Positions 1 through 5,140 of a DNA stretch of 5,462 nucleotides are shown piece by piece. Within the stretch, counting starts at the first letter, position 1. Each line of letters opens with the position of its first letter. This stretch comes from Lachnospiraceae bacterium. Its GTDB lineage: Bacteria; Bacillota; Clostridia; Lachnospirales; Lachnospiraceae. A model generated the notes under the pieces. The model was not told where the DNA came from. It ran no database searches and saw nothing but the letters and a program-made list of their open reading frames with translations. A program made the translations under genes and the position numbers. The DNA lies in NCBI GenBank assembly GCA_017476305.1, contig JAFVAA010000792.1, positions 1 to 5,462 of the forward strand, written 5' to 3'.

Positions 1-542
1 AAGCTCTGGCTGCCTTTGCCCATGGCTTGCAGCTGGGGGGCGGCATCACTGTAGAAAATGCGGAGCGTTTTTTAGATATGGGTGCCTCTCATGTCATCGT
101 GACATCCTATGTCTTTTCTGGTGGGGCGATCCATATGGAAAGGCTGAATGCCTTGCGTTCTTTGGTCGGAAAGGAGCGTTTGGTCTTAGATTTAAGCTGC
201 AGGTATAGAAATGACGATTACTATATAGTAACCGACCGTTGGCAAAGGATGACAAAGGTGAGGTTGAGCCTGGAGAATCTCCAGATGCTTTCCGGGTATT
301 GTGACGAATTTCTGGTTCATGACGTGGATGTAGAGGGAAAGGCATCCGGGGTGGAGAGAGAAGTAGTGATATGACTGGGTGCATATACGGAAATGCCTGT
401 CACCTATGCCGGTGGGATCCATGAGCTTTCTGATATTGAATATATTAAGGAAGCCGGGGGTGGGCATGTGGACTATACAGTAGGAAGTGCTTTGGATCTA
501 TTTGGTGGAAAGATTCCATATCAGAAATTGTTAGAACTGTAA
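1..542 (+). pseudogene. hisA: Eukaryotic-type HisA isomerase, 5'-truncated by the window and interrupted by an in-frame TGA
   Basis: HisA (ProFAR isomerase) catalyses the Amadori rearrangement at the fourth step of histidine biosynthesis, in the cytosol. The frame is open from base 3 and reads ALAAFAHGLQLGGGI, then VIVTSYVF, LVLDLSCR, EFLVHDVDVEG, YAGG and VGSALDLFGG. These blocks match the yeast HIS6-type branch (LQVGGGI, VIVTSWLF, IVVDLSCR, EFLIHAADVEG, YAGG, GSSLDIFGG) better than the usual bacterial HisA. A TGA at 372-374 sits between GVEREVVI and LGAYTEMPVTYAGG. The frame does not shift, and homology resumes at once through to TAA at 540-542. By alignment the TGA replaces a helix residue (Lys in yeast). 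A product ending there would lack the last two strands with the YAGG and GSALDLFGG phosphate-binding loops, so it should be inactive. This could be a real nonsense mutation, a sequencing error or a readthrough codon. Family identity is firm; functional status is uncertain. The N-terminus lies outside the window. Confidence 0.85.
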
Positions 543-638
543 TATAGCAAAAAACCGGCAGATATTTTTGCTGATGAGTATAATAAGTGAAGGAAGGAAA
601 AAATGGAGACTTTAAATGACATTGAATAATGAATAGTC

Positions 639-653
639 CTTAAAAATTTTAAG
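639..653. repeat. AT-rich 7-bp palindrome downstream of hisA
   Basis: CTTAAAA, one central A, then TTTTAAG form a perfect 7-bp inverted repeat in the 341-nt spacer between hisA and the hydrolase gene. It could be a minor hairpin or an operator. No gene, RNA family or promoter is attached to it, and AT-rich palindromes of this size occur by chance. The rest of 543-679 holds only a tiny 8-codon frame (603-629). Confidence 0.25.
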
Positions 654-679
654 ATTGTATTAAGCAGAGGTGAGAAAGC

Positions 680-714
680 TGACAAAATAAGGCTTTTTTG
701 CCTTTTTTTTGTCA
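680..714 (+). terminator. Intrinsic terminator downstream of hisA
   Basis: A hairpin forms from TGACAAAATAAGGC (680-693), a TTTTTT loop (694-699) and GCCTTTTTTTTGTCA (700-714), with one A bulge or mismatch. The core AAGGC/GCCTT stem is preceded by A-rich sequence and followed at once by eight T, the classic layout. The complementary outer arms mean the minus strand also carries an AAGGC hairpin followed by ATTTTG, so it may be weakly bidirectional. It separates the hisA transcript, which ends about 138 nt upstream, from the hydrolase gene. Confidence 0.75.
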
Positions 715-775
715 TTAAAAAGAGAAATATGTGGAAAAAACAAGGCAAAAACAGGAAAAAATATTGCAAAAACAC

Positions 776-803
776 TTGAAAAATTAAAAAACTATGCTAT
801 AAT
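776..803 (+). promoter_or_regulatory. SigA-type promoter of the SleB-like hydrolase gene
   Basis: The -35 box is TTGAAA (776-781) and the -10 box is a perfect TATAAT (798-803), separated by 16 nt. A TG two bases before the -10 (795-796) makes it an extended -10. The upstream 60 nt are rich in A-tracts (about 733-772), resembling an UP element. Transcription should begin near 810, giving a 5' leader of about 75 nt before the ATG at 884. The box match and placement after a terminator make this a confident call. Confidence 0.8.
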
Positions 804-823
804 TGTTACATAATTGTTAAAAA

Positions 824-874
824 ATGAAAATGTTACTGTTATGGCTTTCATGGAGAGAGTCTGAAATGAGTTAG
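824..874 (+). other. Possible 16-codon upstream ORF in the hydrolase gene leader
   Basis: Downstream of the predicted start site, an ATG at 824 opens a frame reading MKMLLLWLSWRESEMS. Its TAG (872-874) overlaps the first bases of the AGGAGG site of the next gene. The overlap would allow translational coupling or interference. No Shine-Dalgarno sequence precedes this ATG, and it would lie only about 14 nt from the predicted 5' end. It may well be untranslated. Confidence 0.15.
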
Positions 875-883
875 GAGGTTCTT

Positions 884-1696
884 ATGAATTTAAAAAAATT
901 TGCTTTGTTTGTATTAGTATGTTCTCTGGTGTATGTTTTTGGTTCACATGTTACATTGGCAGCTGCAAACACAGTAAAGGAAGATGATCAGAAAATTACT
1001 GCGACTGCATCGCCGGAGGCGGCAGCTTCTGCTGTACCGGTCGAGCTTTCCGAGCCGACGGAAAAGCAGGTGGAAGCGACAGCTGCACCAAAGGTAACGG
1101 CAACAGATAAAAGCAGTACCCAGAAAGACAGTTCCAAGAAAGATAATTCTAAAAAAGACAATTCGAAAAAGGATAGCTCTAAGAAAGACAATTCCAAGAA
1201 AGACAATTCCAAGAAAGATAATTCCAAGAAAGATAATTCCAAGAAAGATAATTCCAAGAAAGATATTTCTAAGAAAAACGCTTCTAAGAAGACTGCAAAA
1301 AAATCTTATACAAAGAGTGATTTACGTCTGATGGCAAGTATTATCAACTGTGAAGCAGGTGGGGAGTGTTTCCAGGGGAAGCTGGCTGTAGGAATTGTAA
1401 TCATGAATCGTGTGAAATCAAAGGCATTCCCAAATACAGTAAAGGGTGTTATTTATCAGAAGAATCAGTTTACTCCGACACGTAATGGTATTTTGAATAG
1501 AAAGCTAAAGCAGTATGATAGCGGAAAGACGAAATCTGCTCAGTGGAAGTCTTGTATTCGTGCTGCCAAAAAAACATTATCCGGACATAATACGATTATT
1601 AAGCTGGGTAAGGTCAAGAGCATGAAGGGGATTTATTTTTTTAGTGTTGGTTTGCCAAATGCGAAGTTCAAGTTAGGCGGACACCGTTTTAAATAA
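884..1696 (+). CDS. Secreted SleB-type cell-wall hydrolase with Lys-rich pentapeptide repeat linker
   Basis: This 270-residue protein is preceded by AGGAGG (873-878) five bases before its ATG. Residues 1-28 form a signal peptide (KK, hydrophobic core, Ala-Ala-Ala near 26-28), so the product is exported. Residues 29-80 are a low-complexity Ala/Thr/Glu/Pro stretch. Residues 81-135 are eleven KDNSK-like pentapeptides. From about 145 to the end is a Hydrolase_2 (SleB, PF07486-type) domain: LRLMASIINCEAGGE, then GKLAVGIVIMNRVKS, AFPNTVKGVIYQKNQF, and a C-terminal GGHRFK resembling the family's GNHxFY ending. Glu157 in NCEAGGE matches the position of the catalytic Glu of SleB lytic transglycosylases; Glu161 is also conserved in the family. 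The family cleaves peptidoglycan, classically cortex during spore germination, but many vegetative members exist. No ypeB partner is next to it, and no PG_binding_1 domain is seen; the basic repeat replaces it. It is flanked by its own promoter and terminator, so likely monocistronic. A spore role cannot be inferred from this window. Confidence 0.88.
   Translation: MNLKKFALFVLVCSLVYVFGSHVTLAAANTVKEDDQKITATASPEAAASAVPVELSEPTEKQVEATAAPKVTATDKSSTQKDSSKKDNSKKDNSKKDSSKKDNSKKDNSKKDNSKKDNSKKDNSKKDISKKNASKKTAKKSYTKSDLRLMASIINCEAGGECFQGKLAVGIVIMNRVKSKAFPNTVKGVIYQKNQFTPTRNGILNRKLKQYDSGKTKSAQWKSCIRAAKKTLSGHNTIIKLGKVKSMKGIYFFSVGLPNAKFKLGGHRFK
1124..1288 (+). repeat. 15-bp tandem repeat encoding eleven KDNSK-type pentapeptides
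   Basis: Eleven in-frame 15-bp units encode KDSSK, KDNSK (x2), KDSSK, KDNSK (x5), KDISK and KNASK; a degenerate KTAKK follows. Units at 1181-1255 are nearly identical (AAGAAAGAYAATTCC): three are exact copies and two differ by one synonymous C/T. The outer units are more diverged. This gradient is what recent duplication of the central units by slippage or unequal recombination would leave. The unit length is a multiple of three, so gain or loss changes linker length without breaking the frame. The encoded linker is strongly basic and probably unstructured. Confidence 0.9.
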
Positions 1697-1706
1697 TTTT
1701 TTTTGC

Positions 1707-1747
1707 AAAACGCTGTGCAGAGGTCTTCTGTGCAGTGTTTTTTTCTT
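1707..1747 (+). terminator. Intrinsic terminator of the SleB-like hydrolase gene
   Basis: The left arm AAAACGCTGTGCAGA (1707-1721) pairs with TCTGTGCAGTGTTTT (1727-1741) around a 5-nt loop. The stem is about 15 bp including three G-U pairs. A T-tract at 1738-1744 follows directly. It starts ten bases after the TAA, so it should end the hydrolase mRNA. Confidence 0.88.
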
Positions 1748-1773
1748 TAGAAAAATACAGTTCCACATATAAA

Positions 1774-1839
1774 TCCGTCTATACGATACGCTTATACGTT
1801 GTGCCTGGATGCACCGCATAAGCGTATCGTATAGACGGA
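1774..1839. repeat. Long perfect inverted repeat: 22-bp arms, 22-nt loop
   Basis: Bases 1774-1795 are exactly complementary to 1818-1839 with no mismatch. The loop (1796-1817) contains a further GTGC/GCAC pair (1801-1804 with 1811-1814) around CTGGAT. The arms carry internal ATACG repeats. No T-run follows on the + strand (AGAGGTTAC), so it is not an ordinary terminator. No target-site duplication is evident at its edges. It lies after the hydrolase terminator and before the next promoter, so neither predicted transcript should contain it. It could be a dispersed palindromic repeat, a protein-binding or cruciform site, or part of an unrecognised small RNA. The structure is certain; the function is unknown. 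Confidence 0.9.
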
Positions 1840-1845
1840 GAGGTT

Positions 1846-1881
1846 ACATTTCACACGGAGAGTGCGTGCCGTGTGAAATGT
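1846..1881. repeat. Perfect 13-bp inverted repeat just upstream of a promoter
   Basis: Bases 1846-1858 (ACATTTCACACGG) are exactly complementary to 1869-1881, around a 10-nt spacer. It lies seven bases after the larger palindrome and eleven bases before the -35 box of the adaptor-gene promoter. Its centre falls near -65 relative to the predicted start, a usual position for an activator operator. No T-tract follows it. It is either a regulator-binding dyad or the second half of a two-hairpin repeat element. Confidence 0.8.
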
Positions 1882-1892
1882 TTAAGAAATAC

Positions 1893-1922
1893 TGGACAAA
1901 TGACAGAAAAAGGGATTATAAT
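1893..1922 (+). promoter_or_regulatory. SigA-type promoter of the adaptor-like gene and perhaps the division operon
   Basis: The -35 box is TGGACA (1893-1898, five of six consensus) and the -10 box is TATAAT (1917-1922, perfect), with 18-nt spacing. The predicted start is near 1929, about 60 nt before the ATG at 1991. No terminator is seen between the adaptor-like gene and yggS, so this promoter may also drive yggS, sepF, yggT and ylmH. Confidence 0.65.
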
Positions 1923-1990
1923 AAAAAGAGTTGGTAAAATTTTGGGCGGGTGCTTTATGATGTATTGTGCCATGGAAAGGATGTGAGTAT

Positions 1991-3400
1991 ATGAGCCGCA
2001 GACCAAATGAGAAGGTTACGAAGATGAAAAGACACCATTCTTTTGTATTTGGTGGCTTTTTGTGTTTGTTTGCAATCTATATACTGGTTCTTTTCGTTCA
2101 GTCTTTTACGAAAGAGCATGTTTCAATCTATGAAGTGAATCAAAAGCAGATCGCGGATAGCGAAAACCTGCGGGGAATCATTATGCGTGAAGAAAACCTG
2201 GTGACTACAGATCAGACGGGCTATATTAATTATTATGTAGGGGAAGGAGCAAAGCTTTCGATGTCTACTACGGTTTATTCCATTGCGAAGAATGAACCTG
2301 TTACGGAAACGGTAGCGGAGCTGGAAACGGATGACGTGACTTTGTCGGAGGAGGATACAAAAAGCATTCGGGCTTCTATTGCAGGATACCGGGAAAATTT
2401 TTCTCTTTCCAATTATCAGCAGATTTCGAATTTCAGGTACAATGTGGAAAATACACTTTTGGAGCTTTCCGATGTGAGCATTTCAAAAAATCTGCAGAAG
2501 CTAAAGAAGGAGAATGCCAAAGCAAAGGGATTTTCTTTAGTAAAGGCGGCAGAAACCGGAATTATTTCTTTTTCGACGGATGGATATGAAGATTTGGATA
2601 TCGATGAAATTGATGAAAATTCTTTTAAGGAAATGAAAGACAGCTGGGAGCAGCTTCGGACAGACAAAAAGGTAAAGAAGGGAACTCCGGTATATCGTGT
2701 CGTTACCAGCGAAAAATGGTCTCTTTTGATTCCGCTGACCAGAGAGCAGTATCAGAAGATTATTAAAAAGGACAGCATTTTAGTGAAGATCAAGAAGGAT
2801 AATATCACCATGACGCCGACGGTTCAGGCTTTTACTTCCGGTGGCAAATATTATGCGAATCTTCATTTTGACAAATATATGATTCATTATTTAAATAACA
2901 GATATCTGGATATCGAAATTCGATTTAATAATGCGACAGGTCTTAAAATTCCGATGAATTCCATTATTCAGAAAAAATGTTACATGGTTCCCGGGGATTT
3001 TATCACGAAGGGAAATTCTGAAAAAAACAGGAATAAGCTTGGCGTGGTGAATGTTTCTTATACGGAGGATGGTACTGCCCGGATCAATTTTACTCCTGTT
3101 GATATCTATTACCGGGACGAGAAGAACCGGTATTACTTTGATACAAAGGTTCTGAAGGCAGGGACGACCATACTGAAGAATGGAGCGGTCGAGGGAGAGT
3201 CCATGCAGCTTACGAAGACAAAAGAGTTAGACGGGGTTTATAACTGTAATTTAGGGTATTGCAGGTTTCGCTATGTAAATGTTTTATATGAGAGCCAGGG
3301 GTATGCCATTGTTGAGAGTGGAAATACTTACAGTTTGGCGAATTATGACCACATTATTTTAAATCCAAATAAGATTTCTGATGATGAGGTTATTTATTAA
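1991..3400 (+). CDS. Membrane-anchored HlyD/RND-adaptor-like protein
   Basis: The ATG at 1991 is preferred because a GGAAAGGA site (1974-1981) lies nine bases upstream; a GTG at 1967 in the same frame lacks a comparable site. The 469-residue product has a short basic cytoplasmic N-terminus (SRRPNEKVTKMKRHH), one membrane helix at about 18-39, and a long extracellular part. Residues about 53-95 look like the first half of a barrel-sandwich (lipoyl-like) motif (LRGIIMREE, then TGYINYYVGEGAKL). About 118-178 is a charged helical hairpin. About 185-200 (AAETGIISFSTDGYEDL) resembles the second half-motif. From about 231 a beta-rich barrel region begins (GTPVYRVVTSEKWSLLIPL) and runs to the end. 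This is the layout of periplasmic adaptor subunits, here in a single-membrane organism. No ABC or RND transporter is adjacent, so the partner is unknown. The neighbours point to envelope or division work, which is inference. The domain call comes from pattern reading, not a profile search. Confidence 0.75.
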   Translation: MSRRPNEKVTKMKRHHSFVFGGFLCLFAIYILVLFVQSFTKEHVSIYEVNQKQIADSENLRGIIMREENLVTTDQTGYINYYVGEGAKLSMSTTVYSIAKNEPVTETVAELETDDVTLSEEDTKSIRASIAGYRENFSLSNYQQISNFRYNVENTLLELSDVSISKNLQKLKKENAKAKGFSLVKAAETGIISFSTDGYEDLDIDEIDENSFKEMKDSWEQLRTDKKVKKGTPVYRVVTSEKWSLLIPLTREQYQKIIKKDSILVKIKKDNITMTPTVQAFTSGGKYYANLHFDKYMIHYLNNRYLDIEIRFNNATGLKIPMNSIIQKKCYMVPGDFITKGNSEKNRNKLGVVNVSYTEDGTARINFTPVDIYYRDEKNRYYFDTKVLKAGTTILKNGAVEGESMQLTKTKELDGVYNCNLGYCRFRYVNVLYESQGYAIVESGNTYSLANYDHIILNPNKISDDEVIY

Positions 3401-3422
3401 TATATATGGAAAATTAATAGAT

Positions 3423-3515
3423 ATGGAAAAGACTGCCGTTTATGTTTCCGGATGTGGAATGGCGGAAAAAATCAGCAGATTTATGCTTGTATTCTTTAGG
3501 AGGAGAGAAAAATGA
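3423..3515 (+). other. Possible 30-codon ORF overlapping the yggS start by ATGA
   Basis: In the 111-nt gap before yggS, an ATG at 3423 opens a frame starting MEKTAVYVSGCGMAEK, with a hydrophobic patch (FMLVFF) and a basic end (RRREK). Its TGA (3513-3515) overlaps the yggS ATG (3512-3514) as ATGA, a pattern often linked to coupled translation. No clear Shine-Dalgarno precedes it, and it resembles no family I recognise. Part of it necessarily encodes the yggS AGGAGG site as Arg-Arg. Chance is the simpler explanation. Confidence 0.2.
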
Positions 3516-4204
3516 TAAAGGAAAATCTGGAAGATGTGAAAAGGAGAATGACAGAGGCCTGCAAACGCGGGAGTCGTGTGAGGGATGATGTGACATTGAT
3601 CTGTGTCAGCAAAACCAAGCCTGTGGAAATGATAAAAGAAGCCTATGATCTGGGAGAAAGAGAGTTCGGAGAAAATAAGGCACAGGAAATGAAGGAAAAA
3701 TATGAGCTTCTTCCGAAAGATATCCACTGGCATTTTATCGGTCATTTACAGACGAATAAGGTCAGGTATGTGGTGGGGAGAGCGTATCTGATTCATTCCG
3801 TGGATTCTTTGCATCTGGCAGAAGCGATTGAGCAGGAAAGCAGGAAAAAAGAAGTGATTTCGCATATTTTACTCGAGGTAAATGTTGCAAAGGAGGAGTC
3901 AAAGTTTGGCATTCATACAGAGGAAACTGTGGAATTGGTCAAAAAAATAGCTGCTTTCCCACATATCCGGATAGAAGGGCTGATGACAATTGCTCCTTTT
4001 GTCGGGAATCCGGAGGAAAATCGCCAGATTTTTCAAAAGTTATATGAATTGTCGGTTGACATCGGGCGAAAAAACATTGATAATGTCAGTATGGGTGTTT
4101 TGTCTATGGGGATGACAAATGATTATGAGGTTGCTGTAGAGGAGGGTGCGACTTATATACGTGTAGGAACGGGGATCTTCGGAGAAAGAGATTATAATCA
4201 TTAG
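3512..4204 (+). CDS. yggS: YggS/YlmE family pyridoxal-phosphate homeostasis protein
   Basis: This is a cytosolic, single-domain, fold-type III PLP-binding protein of 230 residues, the usual family length. It has no known enzymatic reaction and buffers free PLP and amino/keto-acid balance. AGGAGG (3498-3503) lies eight bases before the ATG. Lys34 in VSKTKP aligns with E. coli YggS Lys36, which forms the Schiff base with PLP. Other signatures are FGENKAQE, HWHFIGHLQTNKVR (centred on residues 74-83), LLEVNVAKEESKFG, IEGLMTIAP, and the C-terminal SMGMTNDYEVAVEEGAT with RVGTGIFGER (217-226) for phosphate binding. All key residues are present and the gene looks intact. It precedes sepF by 58 nt, as ylmE does in B. 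subtilis. Family identity is very secure; the link to division is positional only. Confidence 0.95.
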   Translation: MIKENLEDVKRRMTEACKRGSRVRDDVTLICVSKTKPVEMIKEAYDLGEREFGENKAQEMKEKYELLPKDIHWHFIGHLQTNKVRYVVGRAYLIHSVDSLHLAEAIEQESRKKEVISHILLEVNVAKEESKFGIHTEETVELVKKIAAFPHIRIEGLMTIAPFVGNPEENRQIFQKLYELSVDIGRKNIDNVSMGVLSMGMTNDYEVAVEEGATYIRVGTGIFGERDYNH

Positions 4205-4262
4205 GATCTGCTATGAATTATGATGAATAAACTACGATTTAGAATTACAGGAGGTTATTATA

Positions 4263-4862
4263 ATGGCTGGACTTGGTAAATTGATGAATTTTTTAAAGCT
4301 GACAGATGAGGACGATGTCTTTGAGGATGATTACTATAGCGATGATTATGCTTATGACCAGAAGGAGATGGAAAGAGAAGAGAAGCGTCTTTTGAAGGAG
4401 CAGAAAAGAGAGGAGAGGCGTGCCGCTGCTGCTTTTCGTGACAAACCTGAGAAAGAGGGGACGTATTTTGAAGAGGAACCTGCACCGACTCCTGTGCCAA
4501 AGAGAGCAAATAATTATCGTTCCGTTTCCGGAAGTAAAGTCGTTCAGATGCCTGCTACTTCCGGAGATATGGAGGTCTGCATTGTAAAGCCTTCCAATAT
4601 TGATGAGGCACAGCAGGTTTGTACCCTTTTAATGGAGGCGCATCCTGTGGTCGTAAATCTGGAGGGAATTGATGTCATGGAGGCGCAGAGGATTATGGAT
4701 TTTGTAGCGGGCTGTATTTATGCGGTTTCTGGAAATATGTGCCAGGTTTCGAGGTATATTTTTATCTTTTCGCCAAAGGATATTGATATTTCTGGTGATT
4801 ATTTAAAGAGTCTGGAAAATGAGGAGATTTATAATATAGCATCGTTTAGTAAGGAATTTTAA
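4263..4862 (+). CDS. sepF: Cell division protein SepF with long charged linker
   Basis: SepF tethers FtsZ to the membrane, bundles its filaments and assists septum formation. AGGAGG (4249-4254) lies eight bases before the ATG. Residues 1-13 (MAGLGKLMNFLKL) form the amphipathic membrane-binding helix. An acidic Asp/Glu/Tyr stretch spans 15-32, then a Lys/Arg/Glu-rich probable helix spans about 33-58, and a Pro/Thr linker follows. The SepF core (DUF552-type) runs from about 103 to 185: MEVCIVKPSNIDEAQQV, HPVVVNLEGIDVMEAQRIMDFVAG, then IYAVSG and IFIFSPKDIDISGD. The FVAGCIYAVSG segment matches the B. subtilis FLSGTVYAIGG region around its important Gly109. At 199 residues it is longer than B. 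subtilis SepF (152), nearly all of it in the linker. yggT begins one base after its stop, so the two are co-translated or at least co-transcribed. Confidence 0.95.
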   Translation: MAGLGKLMNFLKLTDEDDVFEDDYYSDDYAYDQKEMEREEKRLLKEQKREERRAAAAFRDKPEKEGTYFEEEPAPTPVPKRANNYRSVSGSKVVQMPATSGDMEVCIVKPSNIDEAQQVCTLLMEAHPVVVNLEGIDVMEAQRIMDFVAGCIYAVSGNMCQVSRYIFIFSPKDIDISGDYLKSLENEEIYNIASFSKEF

Positions 4863-4863
4863 T

Positions 4864-5127
4864 ATGGTTAGATATTTACTATATTGCTTTAGTATTTTTT
4901 TTGTAGTATTGGAAGTGATACTAATCTTATATATGCTGCAGGGATTTTTTCGTATGGGCCATACCATTCGTTTGTTCTTTATTATGCTGGTATACCCGAT
5001 GCTTGCACCGATGCAGCGTATATTTAAGTATTCCATTTTAAACACATATTCTATCGATTTAAGTCCGTATATTACTTTAATCATACTGAATTACTGTTAT
5101 TTTTTATGTGATATGCTGCTGCAGTAA
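4864..5127 (+). CDS. YggT/YlmG family small membrane protein
   Basis: This 87-residue protein has two main hydrophobic segments, about 4-27 and 66-86, with a further hydrophobic stretch at 37-48. The central YPMLAPMQRIF (44-54) and IDLSPYITLIIL (64-75) correspond to the family's DPLLRPIRRLIPP and GGIDLSPIVLLLLL motifs. The double Pro and Gly-Gly are missing here, so it is a divergent member. It sits in the ylmG position of the sepF cluster, one base after sepF. Its ribosome site AAGGA (4851-4855) lies inside the end of sepF, eight bases before the ATG. The function of the family is poorly defined: bacterial homologues have been connected with osmotic stress and division, chloroplast ones with nucleoid and thylakoid organisation. 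The family call rests on the IDLSP motif, size, topology and position. Confidence 0.82.
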   Translation: MVRYLLYCFSIFFVVLEVILILYMLQGFFRMGHTIRLFFIMLVYPMLAPMQRIFKYSILNTYSIDLSPYITLIILNYCYFLCDMLLQ

Positions 5128-5140
5128 AAAAAGGGGGATT

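Noticed and set aside
372..401. TGA of hisA as a selenocysteine codon, with a weak hairpin just downstream
   Set aside because: The possible stem (GAC with GTC, GG with CC, CAT with ATG) is interrupted by a bulge and a mismatch, HisA has no catalytic Sec or Cys at this helix position, and no Sec machinery is visible.
988..1257. Antisense open frame encoding repeated LELSF units
   Set aside because: It is the mirror of the 15-bp coding repeats; a repeat without stops stays open on the other strand. It has no ribosome site, and the sense frame has a signal peptide and a known domain.
1774..1839. Integron attC site or transposon end
   Set aside because: The length is suitable, but RYYYAAC/GTTRRRY core sites and extrahelical bases are absent. 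No integrase, transposase or target duplication is visible.
1774..1881. The two palindromes as tandem intrinsic terminators
   Set aside because: Neither is followed by a T-tract on the + strand, and a good terminator for the upstream gene already exists at 1707-1747.
1967..1990. GTG at 1967 as the start of the adaptor-like protein
   Set aside because: It has no Shine-Dalgarno in front of it, and using it would place the GGAAAGGA site inside the gene. The ATG at 1991 fits that site.
4190..4224. Internal promoter before sepF (TATAAT at 4193-4198, TATGAT at 4219-4224)
   Set aside because: No acceptable -35 box lies 16-18 bases upstream of either. The first lies in yggS codons, so chance AT-rich matches are likely.
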